Origin: an uncultured Veillonella sp.
Lineage (GTDB): Bacteria; Bacillota; Negativicutes; Veillonellales; Veillonellaceae
Length of the DNA stretch: 12,631 bases
NCBI GenBank assembly: GCA_900550455.1
Contig: URSE01000031.1
Location: forward strand, 1-12,631
Direction of reading: 5' to 3'
The notes beneath the pieces are model-generated. The model ran no database searches, had not been told where the DNA came from, and worked only from the letters and a program-made list of their open reading frames with translations. Positions 7,088 through 12,631 of this stretch are shown here, piece after piece (the first letter of the stretch is position 1; the number at the start of each line of letters is the position of its first letter). The position numbers were made by a program, and so were the translations under genes.

Positions 7088-7785
7088 TATTGGAAGTCCT
7101 TTCTGTAGACTGTATTAAGTGCTAGGCGACAGATTCCGGCACCAACAAACTTAAGAATGAAAATTAAAATTAAAGGGACCAGAATTGGTAGTGTGAAGGA
7201 AGCAAAAAGAGCTGATACGATAGCGAAGTAATTGTTGATCATACCTGCACCAGAGTACTGCCAAGCGGCGATAATAGTTAATTCCTTACGGGTAACTAAG
7301 CCCTCTTCATAAAGCTCCTTGGTGAGGGCAGCGCCTCCGTCGGTAGATTGTAAGTCTGTAATAAGGGCTAAGCCTGTTAGACCTGGAATACCAAGTAGGG
7401 GTTTAAGGATTGGTGTGAGTAAACGTTGGGCTGCTTTTAGCGCCCCGTAGTGGGAAAAAATTTCTACGGCCCCCAAGGCTAACATGATAGATGGAACTAA
7501 GCTCAAGGCAAAGAGGAACCCCGCTCTTGCAGAAGTTCCACCGTGCCCTACGAAGGTGTCAGATGCCCCCTTGATGGTTCCGTATTTGCCGATAAGGGCA
7601 GAGAAGTCAAATACCTTTAACCATTCATGGCCAGCTACGTTATTTAATAGACCGGAGAAGAAGATGATAGCGGCGATGAGGGCTATATAAGCACCTATCG
7701 TGACTTTTGGGTTCATCATTTCATTGAGTTGAGCCTGCTTTTCTTCTTTTGCTTGAAGCGTGACCTGGTTGTCTCGTTGATCCAT
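7087..7785 (-). CDS. yjiH: YjiH-like Gate-domain membrane protein
   Basis: Integral membrane protein of 232 residues, close to the length of E. coli YjiH, with a nucleoside-recognition (Gate) domain. After a charged, probably cytoplasmic N-terminus (1-27) come hydrophobic segments at about 29-48, 88-110, 169-195 and 198-218. A polar conserved-looking stretch, GLALITDLQSTDGGAALTK (138-156), lies between the helices and resembles the TD/N-rich signature of the family. The ATG at 7785 is chosen because AAGGAGGT (7797-7790) sits 4 bases upstream; a GTG 8 codons earlier reads through that site. It overlaps yjiG by one base. In E. coli yjiG and yjiH neighbour the isoaspartyl dipeptidase gene iadA; here the divergent neighbour is an M20 amidohydrolase. 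Confidence 0.82.
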   Translation of the reverse strand: MDQRDNQVTLQAKEEKQAQLNEMMNPKVTIGAYIALIAAIIFFSGLLNNVAGHEWLKVFDFSALIGKYGTIKGASDTFVGHGGTSARAGFLFALSLVPSIMLALGAVEIFSHYGALKAAQRLLTPILKPLLGIPGLTGLALITDLQSTDGGAALTKELYEEGLVTRKELTIIAAWQYSGAGMINNYFAIVSALFASFTLPILVPLILIFILKFVGAGICRLALNTVYRKDFQ

Positions 7786-7829
7786 AAGGACCTCCTTATA
7801 AATATCCACTCAGAATAAACATATGTATT

Positions 7830-7859
7830 ATTGTAAAGGATATTGATATGGAGGGTCAA
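7830..7859 (-). promoter_or_regulatory. Promoter candidate for yjiHG
   Basis: On the - strand TTGACC (7859-7854) is followed after 18 bases by TACAAT (7835-7830); each box is one mismatch from consensus. It points to yjiH, with a start near 7823 and a leader of about 38 bases. The 156 bases between the divergent genes contain this and the opposite promoter. Confidence 0.65.
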
Positions 7860-7874
7860 GGGGAAGATTAACTA

Positions 7875-7904
7875 TTTACAAATAGGAGGAACCAAGAGTA
7901 TTCT
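7875..7904 (+). promoter_or_regulatory. Promoter candidate for the M20 aminoacylase gene
   Basis: TTTACA (7875-7880) is followed after 18 bases by TATTCT (7899-7904). The -10 match is only 4 of 6. Transcription would start near 7911, giving a leader of about 30 bases with the GAGGAGG site (7931-7937). The two divergent promoters lie about 15 bases apart at their -35 boxes, so a single regulator could control both. Confidence 0.45.
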
Positions 7905-7941
7905 AGGTTTATATTTATTTTCTTATCTATGAGGAGGCCCC

Positions 7942-9045
7942 ATGAGTCAGGTTCAGGATTACTATAACTATCTCCATACCATTCCAGAAAAATCTCTAGA
8001 GGAGCATAAGACATCTCAATTTCTAGCAGATCAATTAGAGTCCTTTGGTTATCGGGTTATTAGACAAGTAGGTGGGGCTACAGGAGTTATTGGCATCTAC
8101 GATACGGGTCGCCCAGGCCCAGTCGTGGCCATTCGGGCTGATATGGATTCACTTACTCATATCATTGATGGCCAGGAAGTTCAACGCCATACCTGTGGCC
8201 ATGATGGACATATGTCCATGGTCTTGACCGCCGCTAAGTGGATTAAAGAGGGAGGTCTAATTAGCAAGGGGGTCTTGAAAATACTTTTTCAACCGGCAGA
8301 GGAGACTGGTGAAGGGGCTTTGAGCATGATCAAAGGTGGTGCTATTGATGATGTAGATTGGCTCTTTGGGGCTCATGTACGACCTTTTGAGGAATGCCAA
8401 GTGGGCCAAGCTTCGCCAGCTATTCATTATGCGGCAGCTCGTCGCTTTGTTGTAGAATTTCTTGGTAAACCAGCCCATGCGGCCCGGCCTCATTTAGGCA
8501 TTAATGCTATAGATGCGGCTACGGCTGCTGTTAATGCAGTCAATGCTATCCACCTAAAGCCGACTGATAATTATTCTGTGAAGGCTACGCGTTTTCTCTG
8601 CGATTCTGGTGTGACCAATGCTATTCCTGATTTGGCGACGGTTACCTGGGATTCCCGGGCTCAATACAATGATGTGATGGAGGCTTTGGAAGAAAAGTTT
8701 ATGGTTGCCATTGAAGGTGGTGCTGGGACTGTAGGGGCTAAAGCTCATGTGGCCTTTAAAAAGGGGACACCGGCAGCTGAATTGGATGAGGATGCGACGG
8801 CCCTCCTGAGCCAGTCCATTAAGGCTGTCTTGGGTGACCAGGGTCTGGCAGAGGAAATTTATACGCCAGGTTCGGAAGATTTCTTCTTTTACACTATTCA
8901 TAAGCCAAGTTTGAAGGCGGGCTTCTTCGGTTTGGGTTGTGACCTACGGCCAGGCCTCCACCATCCGGATATGGCCTTTGACACCTCCGCCTTAGATGCG
9001 GGCGTTGCGATATTTATTAAAACGGTAGAAAGTTTATTGAATTAA
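7942..9045 (+). CDS. M20 family amidohydrolase (AmhX/HipO-type aminoacylase)
   Basis: Probable cytoplasmic di-metal hydrolase that cleaves an acyl or aminoacyl amide bond. The 367 residues show the M20D pattern: D67 and D69 in IRADMDSL, the metal motif CGHDGH (C85, H87), the general-base/metal pair E120-E121 in QPAEE, H145 in GAHVRP, and the C-terminal HHPD motif (H340/H341). The lid-domain motif GKPAHAARPH (H179) separates the two halves of the catalytic domain. The beginning, with IPEKSLEEHKTSQFLADQLESFGY, resembles the AmhX subfamily. No signal peptide. GAGGAGG (7931-7937) is 4 bases from the ATG. Transcribed divergently from yjiHG, which may carry its substrate or product. True substrate unknown (N-acyl amino acid or dipeptide). 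Confidence 0.87.
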   Translation: MSQVQDYYNYLHTIPEKSLEEHKTSQFLADQLESFGYRVIRQVGGATGVIGIYDTGRPGPVVAIRADMDSLTHIIDGQEVQRHTCGHDGHMSMVLTAAKWIKEGGLISKGVLKILFQPAEETGEGALSMIKGGAIDDVDWLFGAHVRPFEECQVGQASPAIHYAAARRFVVEFLGKPAHAARPHLGINAIDAATAAVNAVNAIHLKPTDNYSVKATRFLCDSGVTNAIPDLATVTWDSRAQYNDVMEALEEKFMVAIEGGAGTVGAKAHVAFKKGTPAAELDEDATALLSQSIKAVLGDQGLAEEIYTPGSEDFFFYTIHKPSLKAGFFGLGCDLRPGLHHPDMAFDTSALDAGVAIFIKTVESLLN

Positions 9046-9086
9046 TACAAAAGCATGGATTACTTATGTATGGTGGTTCTGCTAAC

Positions 9087-9126
9087 AAAGAGTGGCGCAG
9101 AAAAATTGATCTGCGCCACTCTTTTT
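9087..9126 (+). terminator. Intrinsic terminator after the M20 aminoacylase gene
   Basis: A perfect 14-bp stem (9087-9100 with 9111-9124; core AGTGGCGCAG) closes a 10-base loop and is followed by a T5 run (9122-9126). It is 41 bases after the stop. On the - strand only a T3 run follows, so it may also slow the converging 9140-9895 transcript, but less well. Confidence 0.9.
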
Positions 9127-9139
9127 ATTTGTATTTATT

Positions 9140-9895
9140 TTATAGGACTGATACACCTGTCAATCTATACTTGGTGCTTTTAGGTTGTTCCACTTGAAGG
9201 AATTCTTCTGGGCTAATGGATTTTGGAATTCCCTGGTAGCCTTCTTGGCCGTAGCGGGGGATATCGGTAGGGATTCGCTTATAGGGAAGGTATTTGAGAA
9301 GGCGGTTGCTAATATGACGGTAGAGTTGACTATGGCTAGGCATAGTTAAGCTATCTTCTGTCCCGTAGTAGCTCTCCTTAAGGATATCGCCTTTGTGCTT
9401 AGTAGTGTCATAGTAGGCTAGGCTAGCCTGAATATCTGCCCGTATGTAGAGGTCATCATCATCGTTAGCTAAGAAGGATCCTAATCTTAAGGAGTGGATG
9501 GTGTAGTACTCATCTTCTTCTACCTTAGGTGCTAGGTAGAGGTCTCCTTGGCTGGGGGAACCTTGATCGCCTTGAGCAATCGCCTCGAGTTGTCCTAGGT
9601 CTGGAGCCTGATTAACTTCCTGGTAGGACACTTGGTAGTAGGGGTAGCGGAAGGTATCAGCCAGGCGACTAACTAGGTAGGAATTAAGGGCGGATTCCTT
9701 GCTTCTAGAGGGCCTTAAGATGACTACTTGGCGGCTAGGAAAATCTTGTAAGAGCCCATGAGAGCTAGTGGATAGTCGACTGGATTCTATACCGCTAGAA
9801 GGGTTATTAGTGTTAATGTTGGCAGAGGCGGCTAGGCTAGTGCCTATTAGGGATAGGGTTAAGGTTAAGCTGACTAGTAAGTTTTTTTCTATCAT
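9140..9895 (-). CDS. Exported protein of unknown function, short paralog
   Basis: Unrecognised 251-residue protein. It starts with a classical signal peptide (short basic start, hydrophobic 6-20, Ala-rich end near 22-26), so it is exported; no lipobox cysteine is seen. The core (about 51-214) is shared with the 341-residue neighbour: FPSRQVVIL, then a helix, RLADTFRYPYY, DLYLAP, DEY, LAYYDT, YYGTEDSLTMPSH, and LPYKRIPTDIPRY, followed by a short tail with GQEG and PKS. The alternating strand/helix pattern with an amphipathic helix ending in the RYPYY block recalls TolB-N/CsgG/GNA1162-like domains, but that is only an inference. It lacks the Thr-rich linkers of its paralog. AAGGAG (9906-9901) lies 5 bases before the ATG. 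The tandem arrangement and related leaders indicate gene duplication. Confidence 0.8.
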   Translation of the reverse strand: MIEKNLLVSLTLTLSLIGTSLAASANINTNNPSSGIESSRLSTSSHGLLQDFPSRQVVILRPSRSKESALNSYLVSRLADTFRYPYYQVSYQEVNQAPDLGQLEAIAQGDQGSPSQGDLYLAPKVEEDEYYTIHSLRLGSFLANDDDDLYIRADIQASLAYYDTTKHKGDILKESYYGTEDSLTMPSHSQLYRHISNRLLKYLPYKRIPTDIPRYGQEGYQGIPKSISPEEFLQVEQPKSTKYRLTGVSVL

Positions 9896-9957
9896 GTTGA
9901 CTCCTTAGATTGATAGAGGGTTGTTATAATTCAGCATAGTATCATTATGACTCTAGT

Positions 9958-10053
9958 AAAAGAGCCTCACAGGGTGAGGCTCTTTGTGTTTATAAATGGT
10001 CTATGTGCTTATTATAGTCTTTTGTTAGATAAAAGGCACATACATTTTTCATA
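9958..10053 (-). promoter_or_regulatory. Leader unit B: TATAAT box plus leader hairpin, paralog of 11101-11193
   Basis: Read on the - strand, this unit holds TATGTGC (10042-10036), 19 bases, a perfect TATAAT (10016-10011), a TAGAC segment, and a hairpin with a 12-bp stem AAAGAGCCTCAC/GTGAGGCTCTTT (9985-9974 with 9970-9959) followed by a short T run. It begins right after the stop codon of the 341-residue gene and precedes the 251-residue gene. It can be read as promoter plus leader terminator (attenuator-like) or as the terminator of the upstream gene. The same order and spacing recur upstream of the paralog. Confidence 0.6.
9959..9985 (-). terminator. Hairpin with short U run upstream of the short paralog
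   Basis: Perfect 12-bp stem with a 3-base loop (9971-9973); on the - strand the T run is four bases including stem bases, so it is a weak intrinsic terminator. It lies about 69 bases after the stop of the 341-residue gene and 64 bases before the start of the 251-residue gene. Confidence 0.6.
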
Positions 10054-11079
10054 TTAAATTGTTAAGAAGGAGGAGAGGTCTATCTTCTTCTTTTTATCAC
10101 CTTGTAAGAGGTCGAATAGCTGATTTACATCTACAGATTTTGGATTTTTGAGGAAGTTATTGAGTTGGTTTAGGCCCTCTTGCCCTTTTGTATCTGTAGA
10201 AACCGTGCTAGTAGTTGTAGTGGTCGTAGTGGTGGTTATGGTTCCATCAGGATTTTTTACCGCTTTTGTAGTTGTCGTAGAGTGGGTATTTTGATTTGGT
10301 TGATTAGGATCGTAAGTGGGTTGATCTGTTGGAATCCGTTTATAAGGTAGTTGATTCAACATACGGTCCACCACATCCTTGTAGACCCCTTGATGGCTTG
10401 GCATGGTAAGGGCGTCCTCTGTGCCATAGAACCCCTTGGTGATAGCCCCGGATTGTTTGCTTTGTGTATCGTAGTAGTAGAGGGTCCCTTCAACTTCTGT
10501 GTGCTTGTAGTCGCTATCAGATAAACCCTTGCGGTAGATGCCCGTAAAACCACCGCGGCTACCAGATCCATATTCATCTGTCTTTGCGGAAGGGGATAAG
10601 TAGAGGTCTGCCCCTTTGCCATTATTAGTGTCTTGGTCGGCTAGGGCGATTAAGTCGTTAAGTCCTAGTTTGTTTGCTTGGGTTCGCTTGTTTGTGTTGT
10701 AGTAAGGATAACGGAAAACATTGGCCAATTGGTCGGTCATATAATCTGAGAAAGCCTTGTTGTGGCCGCTATCTTGACTGATAATAATCACCGAACGAGT
10801 TGGAAAGCCTGTTAAGCTACCAGGTAGTGGAGCTGCTTTGCCTGGTGTAGTGGTTTTGCTGTCCTTAGTTGTGTTCTTATCTGTTTTTGTATCACTTGTT
10901 TTGGTGGAGGAGTGGTCATTAGATTCTGTAGTAGTTGTGGATGTGGTGGTCTGGTTGGCGGTATTTGTCGTATCCCCAGATTGGGTTACAGGAATAACCT
11001 CTGCGAAGGAGAGTCCCGCGGTTAAACTGGTAATAGCCATGGTAGCTAAGATAGTTTTCTTGAGAGAATGGAATTGCAT
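10054..11079 (-). CDS. Exported Thr-rich protein of unknown function, long paralog
   Basis: Unrecognised 341-residue protein. The signal peptide (1-26, basic KK at 7-8, hydrophobic 9-22, likely cut after SFA) is followed by a Thr/Ser/Asp/Lys-rich linker (about 37-80), the core shared with the 251-residue neighbour (about 91-256: FPTRSVIIIS, LANVFRYPYY, ADLYLSP, DEYG, YYYDT, FYGTEDALTMPSH, LPYKRIPTDQP), a second Thr-rich linker (about 264-297, nine consecutive Thr at 282-290), and a C-terminal tail (299-341) with GQEG, NPKS and a KKKK run. Compared with the short paralog, both linkers look like insertions around a common core. Probably cell-surface or periplasmic; no sorting motif or lipobox is seen. 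AAAGGA lies about 6 bases before the ATG. Confidence 0.82.
   Translation of the reverse strand: MQFHSLKKTILATMAITSLTAGLSFAEVIPVTQSGDTTNTANQTTTSTTTTESNDHSSTKTSDTKTDKNTTKDSKTTTPGKAAPLPGSLTGFPTRSVIIISQDSGHNKAFSDYMTDQLANVFRYPYYNTNKRTQANKLGLNDLIALADQDTNNGKGADLYLSPSAKTDEYGSGSRGGFTGIYRKGLSDSDYKHTEVEGTLYYYDTQSKQSGAITKGFYGTEDALTMPSHQGVYKDVVDRMLNQLPYKRIPTDQPTYDPNQPNQNTHSTTTTKAVKNPDGTITTTTTTTTTSTVSTDTKGQEGLNQLNNFLKNPKSVDVNQLFDLLQGDKKKKIDLSSFLTI
10189..10290 (-). repeat. Thr-rich linker, C-terminal side
   Basis: Codes for residues 264-297 of the long paralog, including nine Thr in a row (282-290) preceded by KNPDGTI. Mixed ACN codons are used, so it is a protein-level low-complexity linker and not a simple DNA repeat. 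Confidence 0.85.
10840..10971 (-). repeat. Thr/Ser/Lys-rich linker, N-terminal side
   Basis: Codes for residues 37-80 of the long paralog, directly after the signal peptide. It is rich in Thr, Ser, Asp and Lys, is likely disordered, and may span the cell wall or periplasm. It is largely missing from the short paralog. Confidence 0.8.
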
Positions 11080-11100
11080 AGCTTATCCTTTCTTATATAG

Positions 11101-11127
11101 AAAAAGCCTCACAAAGGTGAGGCTTTT
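11101..11127 (-). terminator. Terminator-like hairpin upstream of the long paralog
   Basis: An 11-bp perfect stem (11127-11117 with 11112-11102), loop of 4, with five T on the - strand (ending at 11101). It is 76 bases after the M20D stop and 22 bases before the ATG at 11079, with AAAGGA between. A weak competing hairpin CTTTTAT-TTC-ATAAAAG overlaps its 5' arm; this competitor is not conserved in unit B. Confidence 0.65.
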
Positions 11128-11193
11128 ATGAAATAAAAGTCTACTTACTTATTATAAGTCAGGAACCCTATAAAAGCACATAAACTTTTCATA
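11101..11193 (-). promoter_or_regulatory. Leader unit A: TATAAT box plus leader hairpin, paralog of 9958-10053
   Basis: Read on the - strand: TATGTGC (11182-11176), 19 bases, a perfect TATAAT (11156-11151), a TAGAC segment, then a hairpin (11127-11102) and a T5 run. TATGTGC-to-TATAAT spacing is identical to unit B. It lies immediately after the M20D stop and before the 341-residue gene. The -35 position (GTGCTT) matches the consensus poorly, so either the promoter is activator-dependent or the TATGTGC block is itself a binding site. Confidence 0.6.
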
Positions 11194-11202
11194 AAGTTTT
11201 TA

Positions 11203-12402
11203 TTAGCTCATAGAGAGAGACCGCTCGAAGGCCGCTTTGATAGTCTCTAATTGGGCGGGCTCCTCCATGAGGGAGAGAAGAGTTAAGGCGATGATGGAGG
11301 CCCCTTTGGTAATCGTGCCCTCAATACGATGGTCTAACATAGCGGCAGCAAACTCCTTGGTATGACAAACTTTGTCATCTCCTTCTAGGCGGATGGTTGG
11401 GTGGTAGGCTGGGCATTGATAGGATACATTGCCGATATCAGAGGATCCAGAAGCAGGGTCTATACCAGGTGTGAATGGAATACCAAGGTCCTCCATGACT
11501 TCTTCAATGAGGTGCATACCCTCTTCAATGTTATTCATGTCGTCATAGGGGTTGCCATAGAACTCGTAATCTACCTTTGTCCCTGTGCAGAGGGCAGCAC
11601 CTTCAAAAATTTTCTTGCACTGTTCAGATAGTTTGTTGAGATAAGAACGCTTAGCATGGCGGACGGTTACCTCTAATTCGCCGAAGTCAGGAATGATGTT
11701 AGATGCGGTCCCTCCGTTGATAATCCAGGTGCCGATTCGACTTTCCGGCCTGCATTGCTGCCGCATCATATCTAGGGCGTGGATAGCTAATTGAACGCCA
11801 TTAACTGCGTTGATGCCCGCCCAAGGTTCACCAGCTGCATGGGCCGGCTTGCCATGGTAGCGGACCCGGTAGCAGTCTAGGGCTAAGAAGTTAGAGGTTG
11901 GGCGGGTAATGGTCCCATCCATGTGGACCATGATGGCGAAATCGTAGTCCTTAAAGATGCCTTGTTGGGTCATGTCCACCTTGCAGCCCGTCGCTTCCTC
12001 ATCAGGGGTACCGATAATATCAACATCCATGGTGAGCGATGCCTGTTGGCTAAGTTTAGCGAGGGCAAGGCCTGCCAATATGGACAGGGAACCAGACGCG
12101 CAATGACCACAGGCATGCCCTAATTCAGGGAGAGCATCATATTCACAAAGAATGGCTAATTTGCCAAGAGGTTTATCTGCCTTGACTAGGGAAGCCTTAA
12201 AGGCTGTTGGGATGCCAGCAAATTCATAGGTTACAGGGATCCCTTCGGATTCCAAGAGGGCGCCAATACGTTTGACGGATTGAAACTCATGGCTGGAAAC
12301 TTCTGGGTTTTTGGCTAGTGTGTAGTTGAGATCCCACGCTTTAGGCGCTAAGCTTTGTATGAGCGCTAGTAGGTCTTCTTTATGATGGTGTGCAACGGTC
12401 AT
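11203..12402 (-). CDS. M20D family peptidase, AbgB/PM20D2-like
   Basis: Cytoplasmic di-metal amidohydrolase of the AbgB/PM20D2 branch, likely cleaving an aminoacyl-glutamate or dipeptide-like amide. The 399 residues show CEYDALPELGHACGH (C98 and H100 as metal ligands), GTPDEE (E135, E136), MVHMDG (H160), the lid motif GKPAHAAGEPWAGINAV (H188), GGTASNIIPD, and the C-terminal GSSDIGNVSYQCPAYHPTI and CHTKEF block (H347). After CGH the family usually has Asp or Asn; here it is Cys (C101). No signal peptide. AAGGAG (12414-12409) lies 6 bases before the ATG. It is not next to an abgT-type transporter in the window, so a folate-derived substrate is unproven. Confidence 0.85.
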   Translation of the reverse strand: MTVAHHHKEDLLALIQSLAPKAWDLNYTLAKNPEVSSHEFQSVKRIGALLESEGIPVTYEFAGIPTAFKASLVKADKPLGKLAILCEYDALPELGHACGHCASGSLSILAGLALAKLSQQASLTMDVDIIGTPDEEATGCKVDMTQQGIFKDYDFAIMVHMDGTITRPTSNFLALDCYRVRYHGKPAHAAGEPWAGINAVNGVQLAIHALDMMRQQCRPESRIGTWIINGGTASNIIPDFGELEVTVRHAKRSYLNKLSEQCKKIFEGAALCTGTKVDYEFYGNPYDDMNNIEEGMHLIEEVMEDLGIPFTPGIDPASGSSDIGNVSYQCPAYHPTIRLEGDDKVCHTKEFAAAMLDHRIEGTITKGASIIALTLLSLMEEPAQLETIKAAFERSLSMS

Positions 12403-12431
12403 AGTAGACTCCTTTTAAAATACTTATGACA

Positions 12432-12499
12432 CCTACTTTCACGAGGATATTTATATAGATGGACATATACCTGTGTAAGTATCAGTTGGTGAAAGTTGG
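12432..12499 (-). promoter_or_regulatory. Promoter of the M20D gene flanked by a CCWACTTTCAC inverted-repeat pair
   Basis: On the - strand CTTACA (12479-12474) and TATAAA (12455-12450) are separated by 18 bases and give a start near 12443. An inverted pair flanks it: CCTACTTTCAC (12432-12442) lies on the first transcribed bases, and GTGAAAGTTGG (12489-12499) lies just upstream of the -35. The arms match at 10 of 11 positions. This arrangement suits a repressor that bridges the two sites. Confidence 0.5.
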
Positions 12500-12578
12500 C
12501 AAAATATGTTTAAATCTATGACTATACTATCATGGAAGGTGCATCTTGCCTAATACAACATGGAAGAATATGCATAAA

Positions 12579-12598
12579 TTAACAGGAATTCCTATTAA
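12579..12598. promoter_or_regulatory. Near-perfect 20-base palindrome at the right edge
   Basis: TTAACAGGAATTCCTATTAA is symmetric at 9 of 10 base pairs, with a perfect AGGAATTCCT centre. A weak + strand promoter candidate, TTGCCT (12546-12551), 17 bases, TATGCA (12569-12574), lies just upstream, so the palindrome could be an operator for a gene starting beyond the window. An ATG (12629-12631) ends the window but cannot be assessed. Confidence 0.4.
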
Positions 12599-12631
12599 AT
12601 CTAAAATTTGGTGAAAAAATATTAGGAAATG

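Noticed and set aside
6611..7785. SpmA/SpmB sporulation pair
   Set aside because: Gate-domain relatives, but the lengths (232 and 158), gene order and hydrolase neighbour fit YjiH/YjiG better.
10189..10290. Possible phase-variable simple repeat in the Thr tract
   Set aside because: The codons are mixed ACN, without a uniform short DNA unit long enough for slippage.
10838..11131. Valine-rich hydrophobic frame on the + strand opposite the long exported paralog
   Set aside because: Its Val/Leu runs are the complement of the Thr-rich linker codons and it crosses leader unit A; not a believable membrane protein.
11185..11202. AAACTTT/AAAGTTT hairpin just after the M20D stop
   Set aside because: A/T-only 7-bp stem with no clear T tract; the stronger hairpin at 11101-11127 is the better terminator candidate.
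1..12631. CRISPR array, tRNA/rRNA gene, insertion sequence or prophage
   Set aside because: No regular spaced repeats, cloverleaf-like sequence, transposase or integrase motif was seen on either strand.

Overview
The window carries a complete F-type ATP synthase operon, a small Gate-domain (YjiH/YjiG) membrane module divergent from an M20 amidohydrolase, a tandem pair of related exported proteins of unknown function, and a second M20D peptidase. Protein style (Bacillus-like F0 subunits with a DELSEED-type loop and an epsilon IDxxRA motif), strong AGGAGG ribosome binding sites, moderate GC and Thr-rich exported proteins suggest a Firmicute, most likely of the Negativicutes (Veillonella/Dialister/Negativicoccus-like). 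That taxonomic call is an inference from sequence style only.

Layout, left to right. Bases 1-224 hold a promoter candidate and leader. Bases 225-6522 are atpB-E-F-H-A-G-D-C on the + strand in canonical order with tight spacing; no atpI is visible. Bases 6561-6598 are a strong bidirectional terminator shared with the converging yjiG. Bases 6611-7785 (- strand) encode YjiH and YjiG with overlapping stop and start. A 156-base divergent promoter region separates them from an M20 aminoacylase-type gene (7942-9045, + strand), which ends in a terminator at 9087-9126. Bases 9140-11079 (- strand) hold two paralogous secreted proteins of 251 and 341 residues, each preceded by a related ~95-base leader containing a TATAAT box and a terminator-like hairpin. 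Bases 11203-12402 (- strand) encode an AbgB/PM20D2-like M20D peptidase, with a promoter candidate flanked by an inverted-repeat pair. The last ~90 bases hold a near-perfect 20-base palindrome that may serve a gene beyond the edge.

How the genes work together. The atp operon makes the ATP synthase; the c-subunit residues look like the proton type. The YjiHG pair and adjacent M20 enzyme probably form a uptake/export-plus-hydrolysis unit for a small acylated amino acid or peptide, analogous to the E. coli iadA-yjiG-yjiH cluster. The two exported paralogs have no recognised function. Their shared core has an alternating strand/helix pattern that I compare, by inference only, with TolB-N/CsgG/GNA1162-type domains. 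The most unusual items are the co-duplicated leader hairpins, the linker-expanded paralog pair, and the Gln-to-Gly change in the alpha-subunit P-loop.
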